A stretch of DNA of 64,000 bases from Actinobacteria bacterium HGW-Actinobacteria-2 (GTDB taxonomy: Bacteria > Actinomycetota > Actinomycetes > Propionibacteriales > Propionibacteriaceae), in NCBI GenBank assembly GCA_002841335.1, contig PHEY01000004.1, positions 248,001 to 312,000 of the forward strand, in the 5' to 3' direction. The position numbers were made by a program, and so were the translations under genes. How positions within the stretch are numbered: position 1 is the first letter of the stretch; each line of letters begins with the position of its first letter. Below are positions 26,335 to 34,550 of this stretch, piece by piece. Under the pieces are notes generated by a model. It did no database searches. It saw only the letters and a list, made by a program, of their open reading frames with translations, and was not told where the DNA came from.

Positions 26335-26964
26335 TCAATCGGCTCGGGCCGCCGGGCGGTGCCCGGTGAGAGTGCCCTGATGCTTGGCAGCGATCTCGCG
26401 CAGCGCGTCGGTGGGAAGTCCGGGCGGGGTCACGAAGACCGCGTCACGGTAGTAGCGCATCTCCTCGATCGACTCTTGGATATCGGCCAACGCACGGTGG
26501 TTCCCGTTCTTAGCGGGGGTGTTGTAGTAGGCGCGGGGGAACCAGCGGTGAGCGAGTTCCTTGATGCTGGACACGTCCACGTTGCGGTAGTGGAGGTGTG
26601 CTTCCAGTGCGGGCATGTCGCGGGCCAGGAAGGTGCGGTCGGTTCCGACGGTGTTGCCGGCCAGCGGCGCCTTGCGGGCATCGGGGACGTGCTCACGGAT
26701 GTAGGCCAGCACCAGTTCCTCGGCCTCGGCCATCTCGATGCCGTCTTCCAGCAAGGGGAGCAGGCCGGACTTGGAGTGCATGTCACGGACGAAGTCGCCC
26801 ATCTGCGCCAGCGCCTCGGCCGGCGGCTTGATCACCACCTGGACGCCCTCCCCGAGGACGTTCAAATCGCCGTCTGTGACCAGGGCTGCGACCTCGACGA
26901 GCGCGTCGGCCTTGAGGTCCAGACCGGTCATCTCACAATCGATCCAGACCAGGTGCTCACTCAC
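26335..26964 (-). CDS. orn: Oligoribonuclease
   Basis: This 209-residue 3'-5' exoribonuclease clears 2-5-mer RNAs and pGpG in the cytoplasm. The DEDDh residues are visible: Asp and Glu in WIDCEMTGLD, Asp in NTVGTDRTFLARDMP, and His and Asp in NHRALADI. It is slightly longer than the E. coli protein because of a short C-terminal tail. The GTG start at 26964 is preceded by GGAGGG and, 6 nt up, TAGAGT. The -10 distance would make the transcript nearly leaderless, so the GGAGGG may not be transcribed. Confidence 0.96.
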   Translation of the reverse strand: MSEHLVWIDCEMTGLDLKADALVEVAALVTDGDLNVLGEGVQVVIKPPAEALAQMGDFVRDMHSKSGLLPLLEDGIEMAEAEELVLAYIREHVPDARKAPLAGNTVGTDRTFLARDMPALEAHLHYRNVDVSSIKELAHRWFPRAYYNTPAKNGNHRALADIQESIEEMRYYRDAVFVTPPGLPTDALREIAAKHQGTLTGHRPAARAD

Positions 26965-26970
26965 CCCTCC

Positions 26971-26976
26971 ACTCTA
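26971..26976 (-). promoter_or_regulatory. -10 box of orn, leaderless spacing
   Basis: TAGAGT on the minus strand lies 6 nt before the GTG start of orn. Confidence 0.5.
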
Positions 26977-27028
26977 GGGGTTTTGCCGAGCCTGCGATGC
27001 CAACAGTGGCGCCGTAGACACCCTCGAC

Positions 27029-27072
27029 ACCAGTGATGGGGTCAGGCACTCAGGCTCGACCCCATCACTGGT
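27029..27072 (-). terminator. Hairpin after the 82-residue gene
   Basis: ACCAGTGATGGGGTC and its exact complement (15 bp) are separated by 14 nt. The stem begins at the stop codon of the upstream minus-strand gene. It separates that gene from orn; no U-tract follows. Confidence 0.6.
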
Positions 27073-27320
27073 CACCACAGCTGACGATGTGAACTCAGCC
27101 AGCGCGCTTGATCGGTGCGCAGCTGGTCCAAATGGCGCTCGATCACCGCCGGGTCGGTGGCCCACTGGGGCCGGTCGATCCGGCGACGGCGCGCGGCGGC
27201 CAGCCGCACCGAGGTGCGCACGAGCGCCTGGCCCGCGCTGAACAGCGCCTTTTCGGTGAGCAGGATGAAGGCCGCGGTCGGCGGATGGTTAGTTTCTCTA
27301 GCGAATTCGATTTCAGACAT
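27072..27320 (-). CDS. Small unrecognised protein, 82 residues
   Basis: I do not recognise this protein. It starts MSEIEFARETNHPP, has a short moderately hydrophobic stretch (AAFILLTEKALFSAGQALV) too weak for a sure membrane helix, then a basic patch RLAAARRRRIDRP and a helical C-terminus ending HRQLW. The ATG at 27320 has AAGGAA 6 nt upstream. A 15-bp hairpin follows the stop directly, supporting a real transcript. The 27321-27472 leader before it has no other gene. A 30-codon reading frame with a strong ribosome site lies further upstream on the same strand. Confidence 0.55.
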   Translation of the reverse strand: MSEIEFARETNHPPTAAFILLTEKALFSAGQALVRTSVRLAAARRRRIDRPQWATDPAVIERHLDQLRTDQARWLSSHRQLW

Positions 27321-27472
27321 TTCAGTTCCTTTTGGGCAGCACGAAATAGCCGCAGGGTGGGCGGCGAGAAATGGCGCCCGAATGGATCGTCGAGAGTGAC
27401 GTCGGGCGAAGGTGGATGGAGGTGCGGGCAGCAAGAAGCGAGGGAAAACCCTAGTGGGTGCTGCTTAAGGCC

Positions 27473-27565
27473 TCAGGAGAGGCGCCGGGTTGCCGCCTGC
27501 AGCAGGCCAGTGTTGGCGCGATCACCATCGACATAGCGACGCTTCACATTGCAGATCATCAACAT
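27473..27565 (-). CDS. Possible 30-residue leader peptide or small protein
   Basis: An ATG at 27565 follows AAAGGAGG by 4 nt, one of the best ribosome-binding sites in the window. The frame runs 30 codons: MLMICNVKRRYVDGDRANTG then LLQAATRRLS. It is basic and has one Cys. The RRYVDxxR stretch faintly resembles RRHVDxxR-type leader peptides of actinobacteria, but the usual C-terminal Cys is absent. It lies 152 nt upstream of the 82-residue gene on the same strand, so it could be a regulatory leader. The rest of the 27566-27760 gap shows no gene. Confidence 0.4.
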   Translation of the reverse strand: MLMICNVKRRYVDGDRANTGLLQAATRRLS

Positions 27566-27603
27566 CTGGCCTCCTTTCACAATCGTGTGGCACAACGGGA
27601 CCC

Positions 27604-27609
27604 ACCTTA
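27604..27609 (-). promoter_or_regulatory. Possible -10 box for the 30-residue frame
   Basis: TAAGGT on the minus strand would give a leader of about 30 nt carrying AAAGGAGG. TTGCAT stands 18 nt further up as a poor -35. This stretch is more AT-rich than its surroundings. Confidence 0.3.
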
Positions 27610-27760
27610 ACCAATGGCATCCCATTAATGCAAGTCGATCCGCCCGCGCGTCGCTACGCGCTATTCAGTAGCGAAGATCGTCCGCCCGGGTGGCCCCGAC
27701 CAGAGGCGTCGATGCCGGTCTCGCGCCGGCTGGGAGATACCATTGCCGGGCAGTAAGTGA

Positions 27761-27833
27761 GCCCCCGTAGCTCAGTGGATAGAGCAGCGGCCTTCTAATC
27801 CGTCGGTCCCAGGTTCGAGTCCTGGCGGGGGCG
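27761..27833 (+). tRNA. tRNA-Arg (TCT)
   Basis: Cloverleaf with acceptor GCCCCCG/CGGGGGC, D-stem GCTC/GAGC, loop CTTCTAA giving anticodon TCT, and T-arm CCAGGTTCGAGTCCTGG. The anticodon stem GCGGC/TCCGT has a mismatch at its loop-closing pair. CCA is not encoded. TACCAT at 27738-27743 is a possible -10 box. Confidence 0.92.
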
Positions 27834-27881
27834 CCCCGGAGGGGTGGCGCCGGGCTAGACTCCCGGCACCGACGATCCCGC

Positions 27882-29270
27882 ATGGTGGTGTTAGCGATGG
27901 CCGTGAGCAATGGCCAAGTTTCCTTTTGGTGGCAGCAACTCGGCCTGCCGCAAGCCCGTCCCGCGTTGCCCGGCTCGATGGATGCGGACGTCTGCATCGT
28001 CGGAGCCGGCTTCACCGGTCTGTGGACGGCCTACTACCTCAAGAAGGCCCAGCCCGATGCCCGGGTGGTGATTCTCGAAGCCCGCTTCGCCGGCTACGGG
28101 GCGTCCGGCCGCAACGGGGGCTGGTGCGTGAACTCGATCACCGGCGGACGTGAGCGCTACTTGGCCAGCCACGGACGCCAAGCCGTCATCGACTTCCAGC
28201 AGGCCATGAACGACACCGTCGATGAGGTGATCGGGGTCGCCGCCACCGAAGGCATCGACGCCGGTATCCGCAAGGGCGGAGAGTTCATCGTCGCCTACAA
28301 CGCCGCCCAGGCCGGACGGATGCGCGCCTTCCACGCCGAGGAGTCCGAGTGGCCCGGCACCGATGTCGAACTGCTCGGCGCCGACCAAGCCGCTGAGCGG
28401 ATTGCGGTCGCCGGGGCGGTCGGAGCCACGTGGCAGCCGCACTGCGCCCGGGTCAACCCGGCGAAGCTGGTCAGCGGCCTGGCCGCAGTGGTGGAGCGGC
28501 TCGGGGTGCAGCTATTCGAAGGCACACCCGTCACCGAGATCACGGCCGGGCAGGCGCGTACCGAGCAGGGGGTCGTCCGGGCACCAGTGGTCATCCGCGC
28601 CACGGAGGGCTTCACCGCCAACATTCGCTCCGAGCATCGCACCTGGCTGCCGATGAACTCCTCGATGATCGTCACCGAGCCGCTACCGGCCTCGATCTGG
28701 GACCAGATCGGCTGGCACGGTGCCGAAACCCTGGGCGACTACGCGCACGTCTACATGTACGCCCAGCGCACCGCCGACGACCGGATCGCCTTCGGCGGGC
28801 GGGGCATCCCGTACCGCTACGGGTCCCGCGTCGATGCTGACGGGCTCACCCAGCAGGCCACCATCGACAGCCTGACCGCGCTCCTGCGTCGGTTCTTCCC
28901 GGCCACGGCCGAGACCGGCATCGATCACGCCTGGTCGGGGGTGCTCGGCGTCCCACGCGACTGGGCGGCCACCGTCGGGCTCGACCACAGGACCGGGCTG
29001 GGCTGGGCGGGTGGCTACGTGGGCACCGGTGTGGCCACCACCAACCTGGCCGGACGGACGCTGGCCGACCTGATTCTGCAGCGCGACACGTCCCTGACCC
29101 GGCTGCCGTGGGTGGGCCGCAGGGTGCGCAAGTGGGAGCCTGAACCGCTGCGGTGGCTGGGGGTACAGGCGATCTACGCCGGCTACCGCGCCGGCGACCG
29201 CCAAGAACAAAACGGACGGCCGACCACCGCACCGATCGCCAAGCTGGCCGATCTCATCTCCGGACACTGA
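27882..29270 (+). CDS. FAD-dependent oxidoreductase, gamma-glutamylputrescine-oxidase-like
   Basis: This 462-residue protein belongs to the DAO family of flavoenzymes that oxidise amines or amino acids. The FAD-binding start is ADVCIVGAGFTGLWTAYYL, with EARFAGYGASGRNGGWC forming the flavin-contact loop. The C-terminal GWAGGYVGTGVATTNLAGR closes the FAD site. PuuB-like polyamine oxidases are the nearest recognisable relatives; the substrate is not determined. A cupin gene follows 11 nt later, a pairing common in amine catabolism. The start may be the ATG at 27897 instead; TAGACT at 27855 is a possible -10 box. Confidence 0.85.
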   Translation: MVVLAMAVSNGQVSFWWQQLGLPQARPALPGSMDADVCIVGAGFTGLWTAYYLKKAQPDARVVILEARFAGYGASGRNGGWCVNSITGGRERYLASHGRQAVIDFQQAMNDTVDEVIGVAATEGIDAGIRKGGEFIVAYNAAQAGRMRAFHAEESEWPGTDVELLGADQAAERIAVAGAVGATWQPHCARVNPAKLVSGLAAVVERLGVQLFEGTPVTEITAGQARTEQGVVRAPVVIRATEGFTANIRSEHRTWLPMNSSMIVTEPLPASIWDQIGWHGAETLGDYAHVYMYAQRTADDRIAFGGRGIPYRYGSRVDADGLTQQATIDSLTALLRRFFPATAETGIDHAWSGVLGVPRDWAATVGLDHRTGLGWAGGYVGTGVATTNLAGRTLADLILQRDTSLTRLPWVGRRVRKWEPEPLRWLGVQAIYAGYRAGDRQEQNGRPTTAPIAKLADLISGH

Positions 29271-29281
29271 CAGGGGTCACC

Positions 29282-29659
29282 ATGACCAACGCACTGCACG
29301 GCACCGCGCTCACCGCCGTCCTGGGGGCGCCGGTGCCGAAGGCGACCACGATCACGCCGGGTCAGACCGAGGCCGACGTGGAGTTGTGGGCCGATGGCGT
29401 CGGGGCGTCCACCGGGTTCTGGGAGTGCACCGCCGGCACCTTCACCAGCGTGCGCGACGGCTACAGCGAGGTGTGCCAGATCGTCAGTGGCTCGGTGACC
29501 ATCCACACCGATGGCGCCGACCCGTTCACCTTGGTGGCCGGCGACACCGTGGTGCTGCCGGACGGCTGGCGTGGGTCTTGGGAAGTGCACGAAACCGTGC
29601 GCAAGCTCTACGTGATGATCCCGACCACGGCTGCTGCGTCCGCCGACGACCTCAGCTGA
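29282..29659 (+). CDS. Cupin_3 (EutQ-like) domain protein
   Basis: This 125-residue single-domain cupin carries the DUF861/cupin_3 pattern: GFWECTAGTFTSVRDGYSEVCQIVSGSVTIH, then LVAGDTVVLPDGWRGSWEVHETVRKLYV. Metal-binding His residues of classical cupins are mostly absent, as is usual in this subgroup. It is probably co-transcribed with the flavoprotein gene and may act on its product or as a stability factor; the exact role is unknown. Its stop overlaps the convergent GH3 stop by 8 nt. The ATG at 29282 follows AGGGG. Confidence 0.8.
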   Translation: MTNALHGTALTAVLGAPVPKATTITPGQTEADVELWADGVGASTGFWECTAGTFTSVRDGYSEVCQIVSGSVTIHTDGADPFTLVAGDTVVLPDGWRGSWEVHETVRKLYVMIPTTAAASADDLS

Positions 29660-31925
29660 TCTGGAAACCGGCCCGCAACTGGCGGTCCGGATCGGAGCTC
29701 GGTCCCACCCGGAGTTCGAAGGATCCCGGCTCGACGACGCGCTCACCGGCGGCAGTGACGATGCTGCAGGCGGACGCGTCCACGGCGATGGTGGCGATCA
29801 CGGTTTCGCCGGGCGGTACCGCCACCTGGGTGAACCCCTTCAGCTCCTGGTCTGCCCAGGATGCGCTGGTGACCTGGTCGCTGACGTAGGCCTGCACGGT
29901 CTCCAGCGCCGGACGCTGACCGAGGTTTCGCAGGGCGACAGTCGCTCGCAGGGTGCCGTCGGGGCCGAGGTGATCGGCCTCCAACCGGAGTTGATCGTAG
30001 GTGACCTCGCTGTAGCTCAGCCCGTGCCCGAAGGCGAACAGTGGACGCTGGGTGAGGTCGGCGTAGCGATCGCCGTGTTGGCCGCGCACCTGGTTGTAGT
30101 ACACGGGCTGCTGGCCCACATGGCGCGCGAACGACAATGGCAACCGCCCGGTTGGCTCGATCAGTCCCAGGACGAGCTCGGCGATCGCTTGACCGCCGCG
30201 CATGCCCGGGTTGAAGGCGGCGATGATCGCCGAGGCCGCCATCGCCGAGGGCGGCAAGGTGCTGGGCTTGGACTGCACCAGCACCACCACCATCGGGGTG
30301 CCGGTTGCTGCCACGGCATCGAGCAATGCCAGCTGTCCGCCCTGCAACTCCAGAGTGGCCGTCGAGCGGCCCTCGCCGGTCAGCGCGATCGAATCGCCCA
30401 CCACCACCACGGCCAGATCTGCGGCCTGCGCAGCGGCGACGGCTTCGGCTATCAGGTCGGGGTCGGGCTGAGCGGCCACGAAGATGTCGGGACGGGGCTG
30501 GCCGTCGGGGAAGTGGGTGCCCGCGGGGTCAGGGATCAGCGTGCCGATCTCGGCGCCTACGGCATGGGTGACCTGCCAGCCGACGGGTGCGATCTGGCGG
30601 AACCCGTCGAGCACGGTCTGGATCGCGGCGCGGGGCTGGCCCTCGGGAAGCCAACTCACCTGGCCGGAGTTGCCCGCCCAGTCACCCAACATTGCCTGGG
30701 GATCCTCGGCGTTGGGCCCGATTACCGCGATCGTGCGCGCCGCGTCGCTGCGGGCGCGACCGTCCGGTCCGGCGCCGAGGCCACCGTCCAGGGGCAGGGT
30801 GCCGTCGTTGGTCAGCAGCACCAGGCTTCGTCGGGCGGTCTGCAGATTGGCCGCGGAGTGCTCGGGGTTGGCGATCAGCGCTTGGCGGGCCAGATCGGGA
30901 TGGCGGGGGTTCTCGAACAGGCCGAGCCGGAACTTCAGGCGCAGGATCCGCCGCACCGCCGCGTCCAGGTCGGCCTCGGTCACGCGGCCCTCGTCCAGGG
31001 CGGCCAGGGCGCCTTCATAGAACGTAGGGGTGGTCATGATCACGTCGTTGCCGGCCTTGATGGCCACGGTGGCGGCTTCGGTGATGTCGGCGCACACCTG
31101 CTGTTCCCACACCATGCGGCCGACGTTGTCCCAGTCGGTCACCAACAGCCCGTCGTAGGACCATTCGCCCTTGAGGACGTCGTTGATCAGCCAGGTGTTC
31201 GCGGTGATCGGTACCCCGTCCATCGACTGGTAGCCGAGCATGAACGTACCCACCCCGGCCTGGGCGGCGGTGTGGAAGGGTGGCAGGAACCAGGAGCGCA
31301 GCTTGCGCCGGCTCAGATCGGCTTCGCTGGCGTCCCGCCCGCCCTGGGTCTCGGAGTAGCCGGCGAAGTGTTTGGCGCAGGCCAGCACCGAGTCGGGGTC
31401 GTCCAGGCCGGAGCCTTGGTAGCCACGAATCATCGCAGCGCCCAGTTCGCTGATCAGGTACGGGTCCTCGCCGAAGGTCTCGTTCACCCGTCCCCAGCGC
31501 AGGTCGCGAGTGATACACAGCACCGGGGAGAAGGTCCAGTGCATGCCCGTGGCTGCCATCTCGGTCGCGGTGACCCGGGCGGCCGCGGTGATCAGTTCGC
31601 GGTCCCAGCTGCAGGCCATCGAGATCTGAGTGCCGAAGATCGTGGCGCCCGGCCAGAACGAGTGGCCGTGGATCCCGTCGTCGGCGACCAGCAGGGGGAT
31701 ACAGAGCCGCGTTTGGCCAACCAGGTGGTGGGCTTGCCCCATCAGCTCCGGTGAGGTGTGCAGGATGCTGCCGGCATGCCGACGAAGAATCGCCTCGTCG
31801 AGGTCGCCGCGGGCGTCGAGCATCAACATCTGGCCGACTTTCTCCTGCGGCGTCATCCGCGAGAGCAGGTCGTCGACGCGATCCTCGACGGCGGCGTCGG
31901 CATCGAGGTAGAGGGCAGGGCGCAT
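29652..31925 (-). CDS. Glycoside hydrolase family 3 (beta-glucosidase/beta-xylosidase type)
   Basis: This 757-residue GH3 enzyme has the (beta/alpha)8 domain, the alpha/beta sandwich domain and a C-terminal fibronectin-III-like domain (LRNLGQRPALETVQAYV). The nucleophile is predicted as Asp264 in LLVTDWDNVG, and KHFAGYSETQGGRD is the substrate-binding loop. No signal peptide is visible, so it cleaves imported oligosaccharides or glycosides in the cytoplasm. It is third in an operon after the esterase and aldolase genes, 39 nt after the aldolase, with AAGGAG before its ATG. Specificity cannot be told. Confidence 0.92.
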   Translation of the reverse strand: MRPALYLDADAAVEDRVDDLLSRMTPQEKVGQMLMLDARGDLDEAILRRHAGSILHTSPELMGQAHHLVGQTRLCIPLLVADDGIHGHSFWPGATIFGTQISMACSWDRELITAAARVTATEMAATGMHWTFSPVLCITRDLRWGRVNETFGEDPYLISELGAAMIRGYQGSGLDDPDSVLACAKHFAGYSETQGGRDASEADLSRRKLRSWFLPPFHTAAQAGVGTFMLGYQSMDGVPITANTWLINDVLKGEWSYDGLLVTDWDNVGRMVWEQQVCADITEAATVAIKAGNDVIMTTPTFYEGALAALDEGRVTEADLDAAVRRILRLKFRLGLFENPRHPDLARQALIANPEHSAANLQTARRSLVLLTNDGTLPLDGGLGAGPDGRARSDAARTIAVIGPNAEDPQAMLGDWAGNSGQVSWLPEGQPRAAIQTVLDGFRQIAPVGWQVTHAVGAEIGTLIPDPAGTHFPDGQPRPDIFVAAQPDPDLIAEAVAAAQAADLAVVVVGDSIALTGEGRSTATLELQGGQLALLDAVAATGTPMVVVLVQSKPSTLPPSAMAASAIIAAFNPGMRGGQAIAELVLGLIEPTGRLPLSFARHVGQQPVYYNQVRGQHGDRYADLTQRPLFAFGHGLSYSEVTYDQLRLEADHLGPDGTLRATVALRNLGQRPALETVQAYVSDQVTSASWADQELKGFTQVAVPPGETVIATIAVDASACSIVTAAGERVVEPGSFELRVGPSSDPDRQLRAGFQIS

Positions 31926-31964
31926 GGCCGGTACTCCTTCGGCAGAACGGAAGATGTGAGACCC

Positions 31965-32735
31965 TCAGGCGCGGCGGGCCGCGTCCGTGGCGCTGCGCAG
32001 TCCGGCGGCGAGCACGTCCACATCGGTGAGGATGGTGAGCCAGTCGGCTCCGCGGGACGCCCACTCGCGGGCCATCTCCACGTCCGAGCAGTGCAGGCCG
32101 ATCGGCATGCCGGCAGCCTTGGCGGTCTCCACCACCGACGTCAACAGCTCATCGACAGCCGTGCTGGTGCGGTAGGTCTGTCGACCCAATCCACACGACA
32201 GGGCCAGGTCATTGGGGCCGATGTACAGCGCGTCGACGCCGGGGGTGGCGATGATCTCCTCCAGGTTCGCGACCGCGTCGGCGGTCTCGATCATCACCAC
32301 GCACATCACTTCGGCGTCGGCCTGTTCGGGGGCAGCGATCGGGCGCGCAGACCACAGCGGTCCCCACGAGCGGATGCCGGTGGGTGGGAAGCGGCAGGCC
32401 TGGGCTGCGGCGGCGGCTTCTGCGGCGTTGTTCACCATGGGCACCACGACTCCGCTGGCACCGGCGTCCAGGGCCCGCATGATCTGTCCGGGGTCGTTCC
32501 AACGGACCCGCACCAGGGGGATGCGCCCAACCGTCCGCATGGACTCCAGGACCGGCGGCAAGGTGGCGACGTCGGCGTACCCGTGCTGGGCGTCGACGCA
32601 CACCACATCGGTCTGCGAGGCGGCGACCAGCTCGGCGACCAGGGGATCGGCGCACACCGACCATGCCCCGAAGGCGGGATCGCCGTGGCTCCAGCAGGTG
32701 CGCAGCCGGGTGCTGTCGGGAGCGGGTTGGGTCAT
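31965..32735 (-). CDS. HpcH/HpaI family 2-keto-3-deoxy sugar-acid aldolase
   Basis: This 256-residue class II aldolase family protein splits 2-keto-3-deoxy acids into pyruvate and an aldehyde; RhmA (2-keto-3-deoxy-L-rhamnonate) is the best-known sugar member. It shows DVVCVDAQHGYAD, the Arg in PLVRVRWND, VVVPMVNNAAEA, MIETADAVANLEEI (metal Glu) and GVDALYIGPNDLALS (metal Asp). Aldehyde identity is unknown. The start overlaps the upstream esterase stop by 4 nt. Together with the SDR, lactonase and dehydratase on the opposite strand it would complete a non-phosphorylative sugar pathway. Confidence 0.88.
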   Translation of the reverse strand: MTQPAPDSTRLRTCWSHGDPAFGAWSVCADPLVAELVAASQTDVVCVDAQHGYADVATLPPVLESMRTVGRIPLVRVRWNDPGQIMRALDAGASGVVVPMVNNAAEAAAAAQACRFPPTGIRSWGPLWSARPIAAPEQADAEVMCVVMIETADAVANLEEIIATPGVDALYIGPNDLALSCGLGRQTYRTSTAVDELLTSVVETAKAAGMPIGLHCSDVEMAREWASRGADWLTILTDVDVLAAGLRSATDAARRA

Positions 32736-33697
32736 GGGGCTACCACCTTGTTGAGGAAGTCGAGTTGTTTGACGAAGTGACCAGGACCGCCGCCTTCGTG
32801 GCCGGCGAACGGATAGGGCTCTATCTGATGCGGGCCCGCCCAGCGGTTGAACGCGGCGAAGACCGTCGACGGCAGGCAGACCGAGTCCATCAGGCCGACC
32901 GAGAACAGCGCCGGTGCGGTGGCCCGCGTCGCGAAGTGCACCGCGTCGACATAAGACAAGGTGTTGAACACCTGGTCGACCCGGCTCGGGTGGACGGCCA
33001 GATAGCGCCGCACTTCGGCGTAGGGGTCCTCGTCGCTGTGCTCCACGCTGTGGCGCCAGTGGCTGCCAAAAGGCACATCCGGCATGGCCGCGACGATCCC
33101 GTCGGCCAGTCCGGCGGCCGCGATCGCGATGCCGCCACCCTGGCTCACGCCGGTGACGGCCAGCGGGCCGACCTGGGGGAGAGCGGCCAGCGTGTCGATC
33201 AAGCGGACCGCGTCGGTGTAGACCCGGCGGTAGTAGTAGTCGTGGGGCGACTCGAGACCTCGCGTGGCAAAGCCGGCCGCAGAGGTGCCGTGACCCACCG
33301 GATCGCCGGTGACGCCACCGGATCCCCACCAGGCGCCCTGGCCGCGGGTGTCCATGAAGGCGTAGCCGTAGCCGGCGGCCACCCAGGGCAGATGTTCGTG
33401 GGGGAGGCCGCGTCCGCCGCCGTAGCCGTTGAACCCGACGACGGTGGGGAGGTTGTCGCCGGCTCCGCGGGGGCGCAGCAGCCAGGCGGCGATGGGATGA
33501 CCGCCGAAGCCGGCGTAGCGCAGGTCGGTCACCTCGACATCGCGCAACTCGGGCGCGGCCGGACGTAGCTCGGGTTCCCACGCGGCGGCGCGCGCCTCGG
33601 AGAGCGTTGTACTCCAAAACGTGTCGAAACCTGTCGGTTCGCTGATCTGGGGTCGATACTCAAGCAAGTCGGACAGGGGCATGTCGACCAGTGCCAT
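32732..33697 (-). CDS. Acetyl-xylan esterase / cephalosporin-C deacetylase family (CE7-like)
   Basis: This 321-residue alpha/beta hydrolase matches the AXE1/CE7 family, which removes acetyl groups from xylo-oligosaccharides and other small esters. It has RGQGAWWGSGG (the family RGQ motif), the nucleophile Ser in GVSQGGG, and the catalytic His region AGHEGGG near the end. No signal peptide is seen. The ATG at 33697 is chosen for AGGAGG 6 nt upstream; a longer read would start within the intergenic region. It is first in the esterase-aldolase-GH3 operon, divergent from the GntR gene. Confidence 0.9.
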   Translation of the reverse strand: MALVDMPLSDLLEYRPQISEPTGFDTFWSTTLSEARAAAWEPELRPAAPELRDVEVTDLRYAGFGGHPIAAWLLRPRGAGDNLPTVVGFNGYGGGRGLPHEHLPWVAAGYGYAFMDTRGQGAWWGSGGVTGDPVGHGTSAAGFATRGLESPHDYYYRRVYTDAVRLIDTLAALPQVGPLAVTGVSQGGGIAIAAAGLADGIVAAMPDVPFGSHWRHSVEHSDEDPYAEVRRYLAVHPSRVDQVFNTLSYVDAVHFATRATAPALFSVGLMDSVCLPSTVFAAFNRWAGPHQIEPYPFAGHEGGGPGHFVKQLDFLNKVVAP

Positions 33698-33739
33698 CAG
33701 GTTCCTCCTGGTGACGGGGACTACGGGACAACTCATTGG

Positions 33740-33763
33740 GTGACTTGTCCTCTGACGAGTTAG
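33740..33763. promoter_or_regulatory. Operator 1 of the sugar-acid locus
   Basis: The core ACTTGTC-CTCT-GACGAGT (33743-33760) is a 7+4+7 palindrome with one mismatch. Its reverse complement is identical to operator 2 (41701-41724) at 22 of 24 positions. It lies between the divergent esterase and GntR genes, about 60 bp before the regulator start. Confidence 0.8.
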
Positions 33764-33773
33764 AGACTAGCAT
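33745..33773 (+). promoter_or_regulatory. Promoter of the GntR-SDR-dehydratase operon
   Basis: TTGTCC (33745-33750), a 17-bp spacer and TAGCAT (33768-33773). The -35 is part of operator 1, so binding would block polymerase; autoregulation is the likely outcome. Confidence 0.7.
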
Positions 33774-33821
33774 CTGAGCAACGCGGGGACACCCCCGTTG
33801 TTCACGACGAGGGAGCGATTC

Positions 33822-34550
33822 ATGGCAATAACCCTGTCGAGCCGGACCAAGGTCAGCGAGGACCTGGCAATACTGCTGGCCGAGCCGCTCGCTAAGGGCG
33901 AGGTGGCCGCTGGAGACCCCATTGCCTCCGAGGTCGAGCTGGCCGAGACCTACGGCGTCAGTCGGCCAGTGGCCCGCGAGGCCGTGCAAATGCTGGCGTT
34001 GGCCGGAATGCTGCTGGTGCAGCACGGAAAGCGCACCACCGTCCGTCCTGAGCGGGAGTGGAACGTCCTTTCTCCCTCGGTGCAGATCGCCTTTGAGCGC
34101 GCCGGCCGCGGTGACGAACTGCGTCGTCAGCTCTACGAAGTGCGTCTGGTCCTGGAGAGCGCGTGCGCGGGATTGGCCGCCCATCACGCCTCGGCGGAGG
34201 AGCGCGACCACGTCCGCACCATCATCGAGCGCACCACCGAGCTCGCCAGCTCTCACGGCAGCATGGAACGTTTCTTGGAGTTGGATCGGCTCTTTCACGG
34301 GCTGCTGTATTCGCTCACCGGAAACCTGCCGTTGAGCCAAATCGCCCGCGAAGTTCAGGGCTACCTGTCGAGTTCCTGGGAATCCTCCAAGCTCACCGAG
34401 CCCGAAATGGCGGAGTCTGCGCGGCAGCACGAGGTGATCGGCCAGGCCATCATCAGCGGTGACACCGAAGCGGCCACGAAGGCGATGGACCACCACATTC
34501 GGTGGGCGGCCACCATCGAGCGGGTCGACTCCGAGCCTGCCGGGTCGTGA
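33822..34550 (+). CDS. FadR/GntR-family transcriptional regulator of the sugar-acid locus
   Basis: This 242-residue regulator has an N-terminal winged helix (ASEVELAETYGVSRPVAREAVQMLALAGML) and a C-terminal all-helical FCD ligand domain with the expected acidic and His positions (LDRLFHGLLYSLTG, ARQHEVIGQAIISGD). FCD ligands are usually carboxylates, which fits a sugar-acid intermediate as inducer. The ATG at 33822 follows GGGAG at a normal distance. The gene is first in a 4-5-gene operon and overlaps the SDR gene by 4 nt. A palindrome matching this family's site style overlaps its own promoter and recurs at 41701. Confidence 0.9.
   Translation: MAITLSSRTKVSEDLAILLAEPLAKGEVAAGDPIASEVELAETYGVSRPVAREAVQMLALAGMLLVQHGKRTTVRPEREWNVLSPSVQIAFERAGRGDELRRQLYEVRLVLESACAGLAAHHASAEERDHVRTIIERTTELASSHGSMERFLELDRLFHGLLYSLTGNLPLSQIAREVQGYLSSSWESSKLTEPEMAESARQHEVIGQAIISGDTEAATKAMDHHIRWAATIERVDSEPAGS

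Noticed and set aside
23601-27833. The tRNA-rich stretch as integration sites of a genomic island
   Set aside because: No integrase, no duplicated tRNA 3' ends and no change of codon use were seen. The genes between are housekeeping or common.
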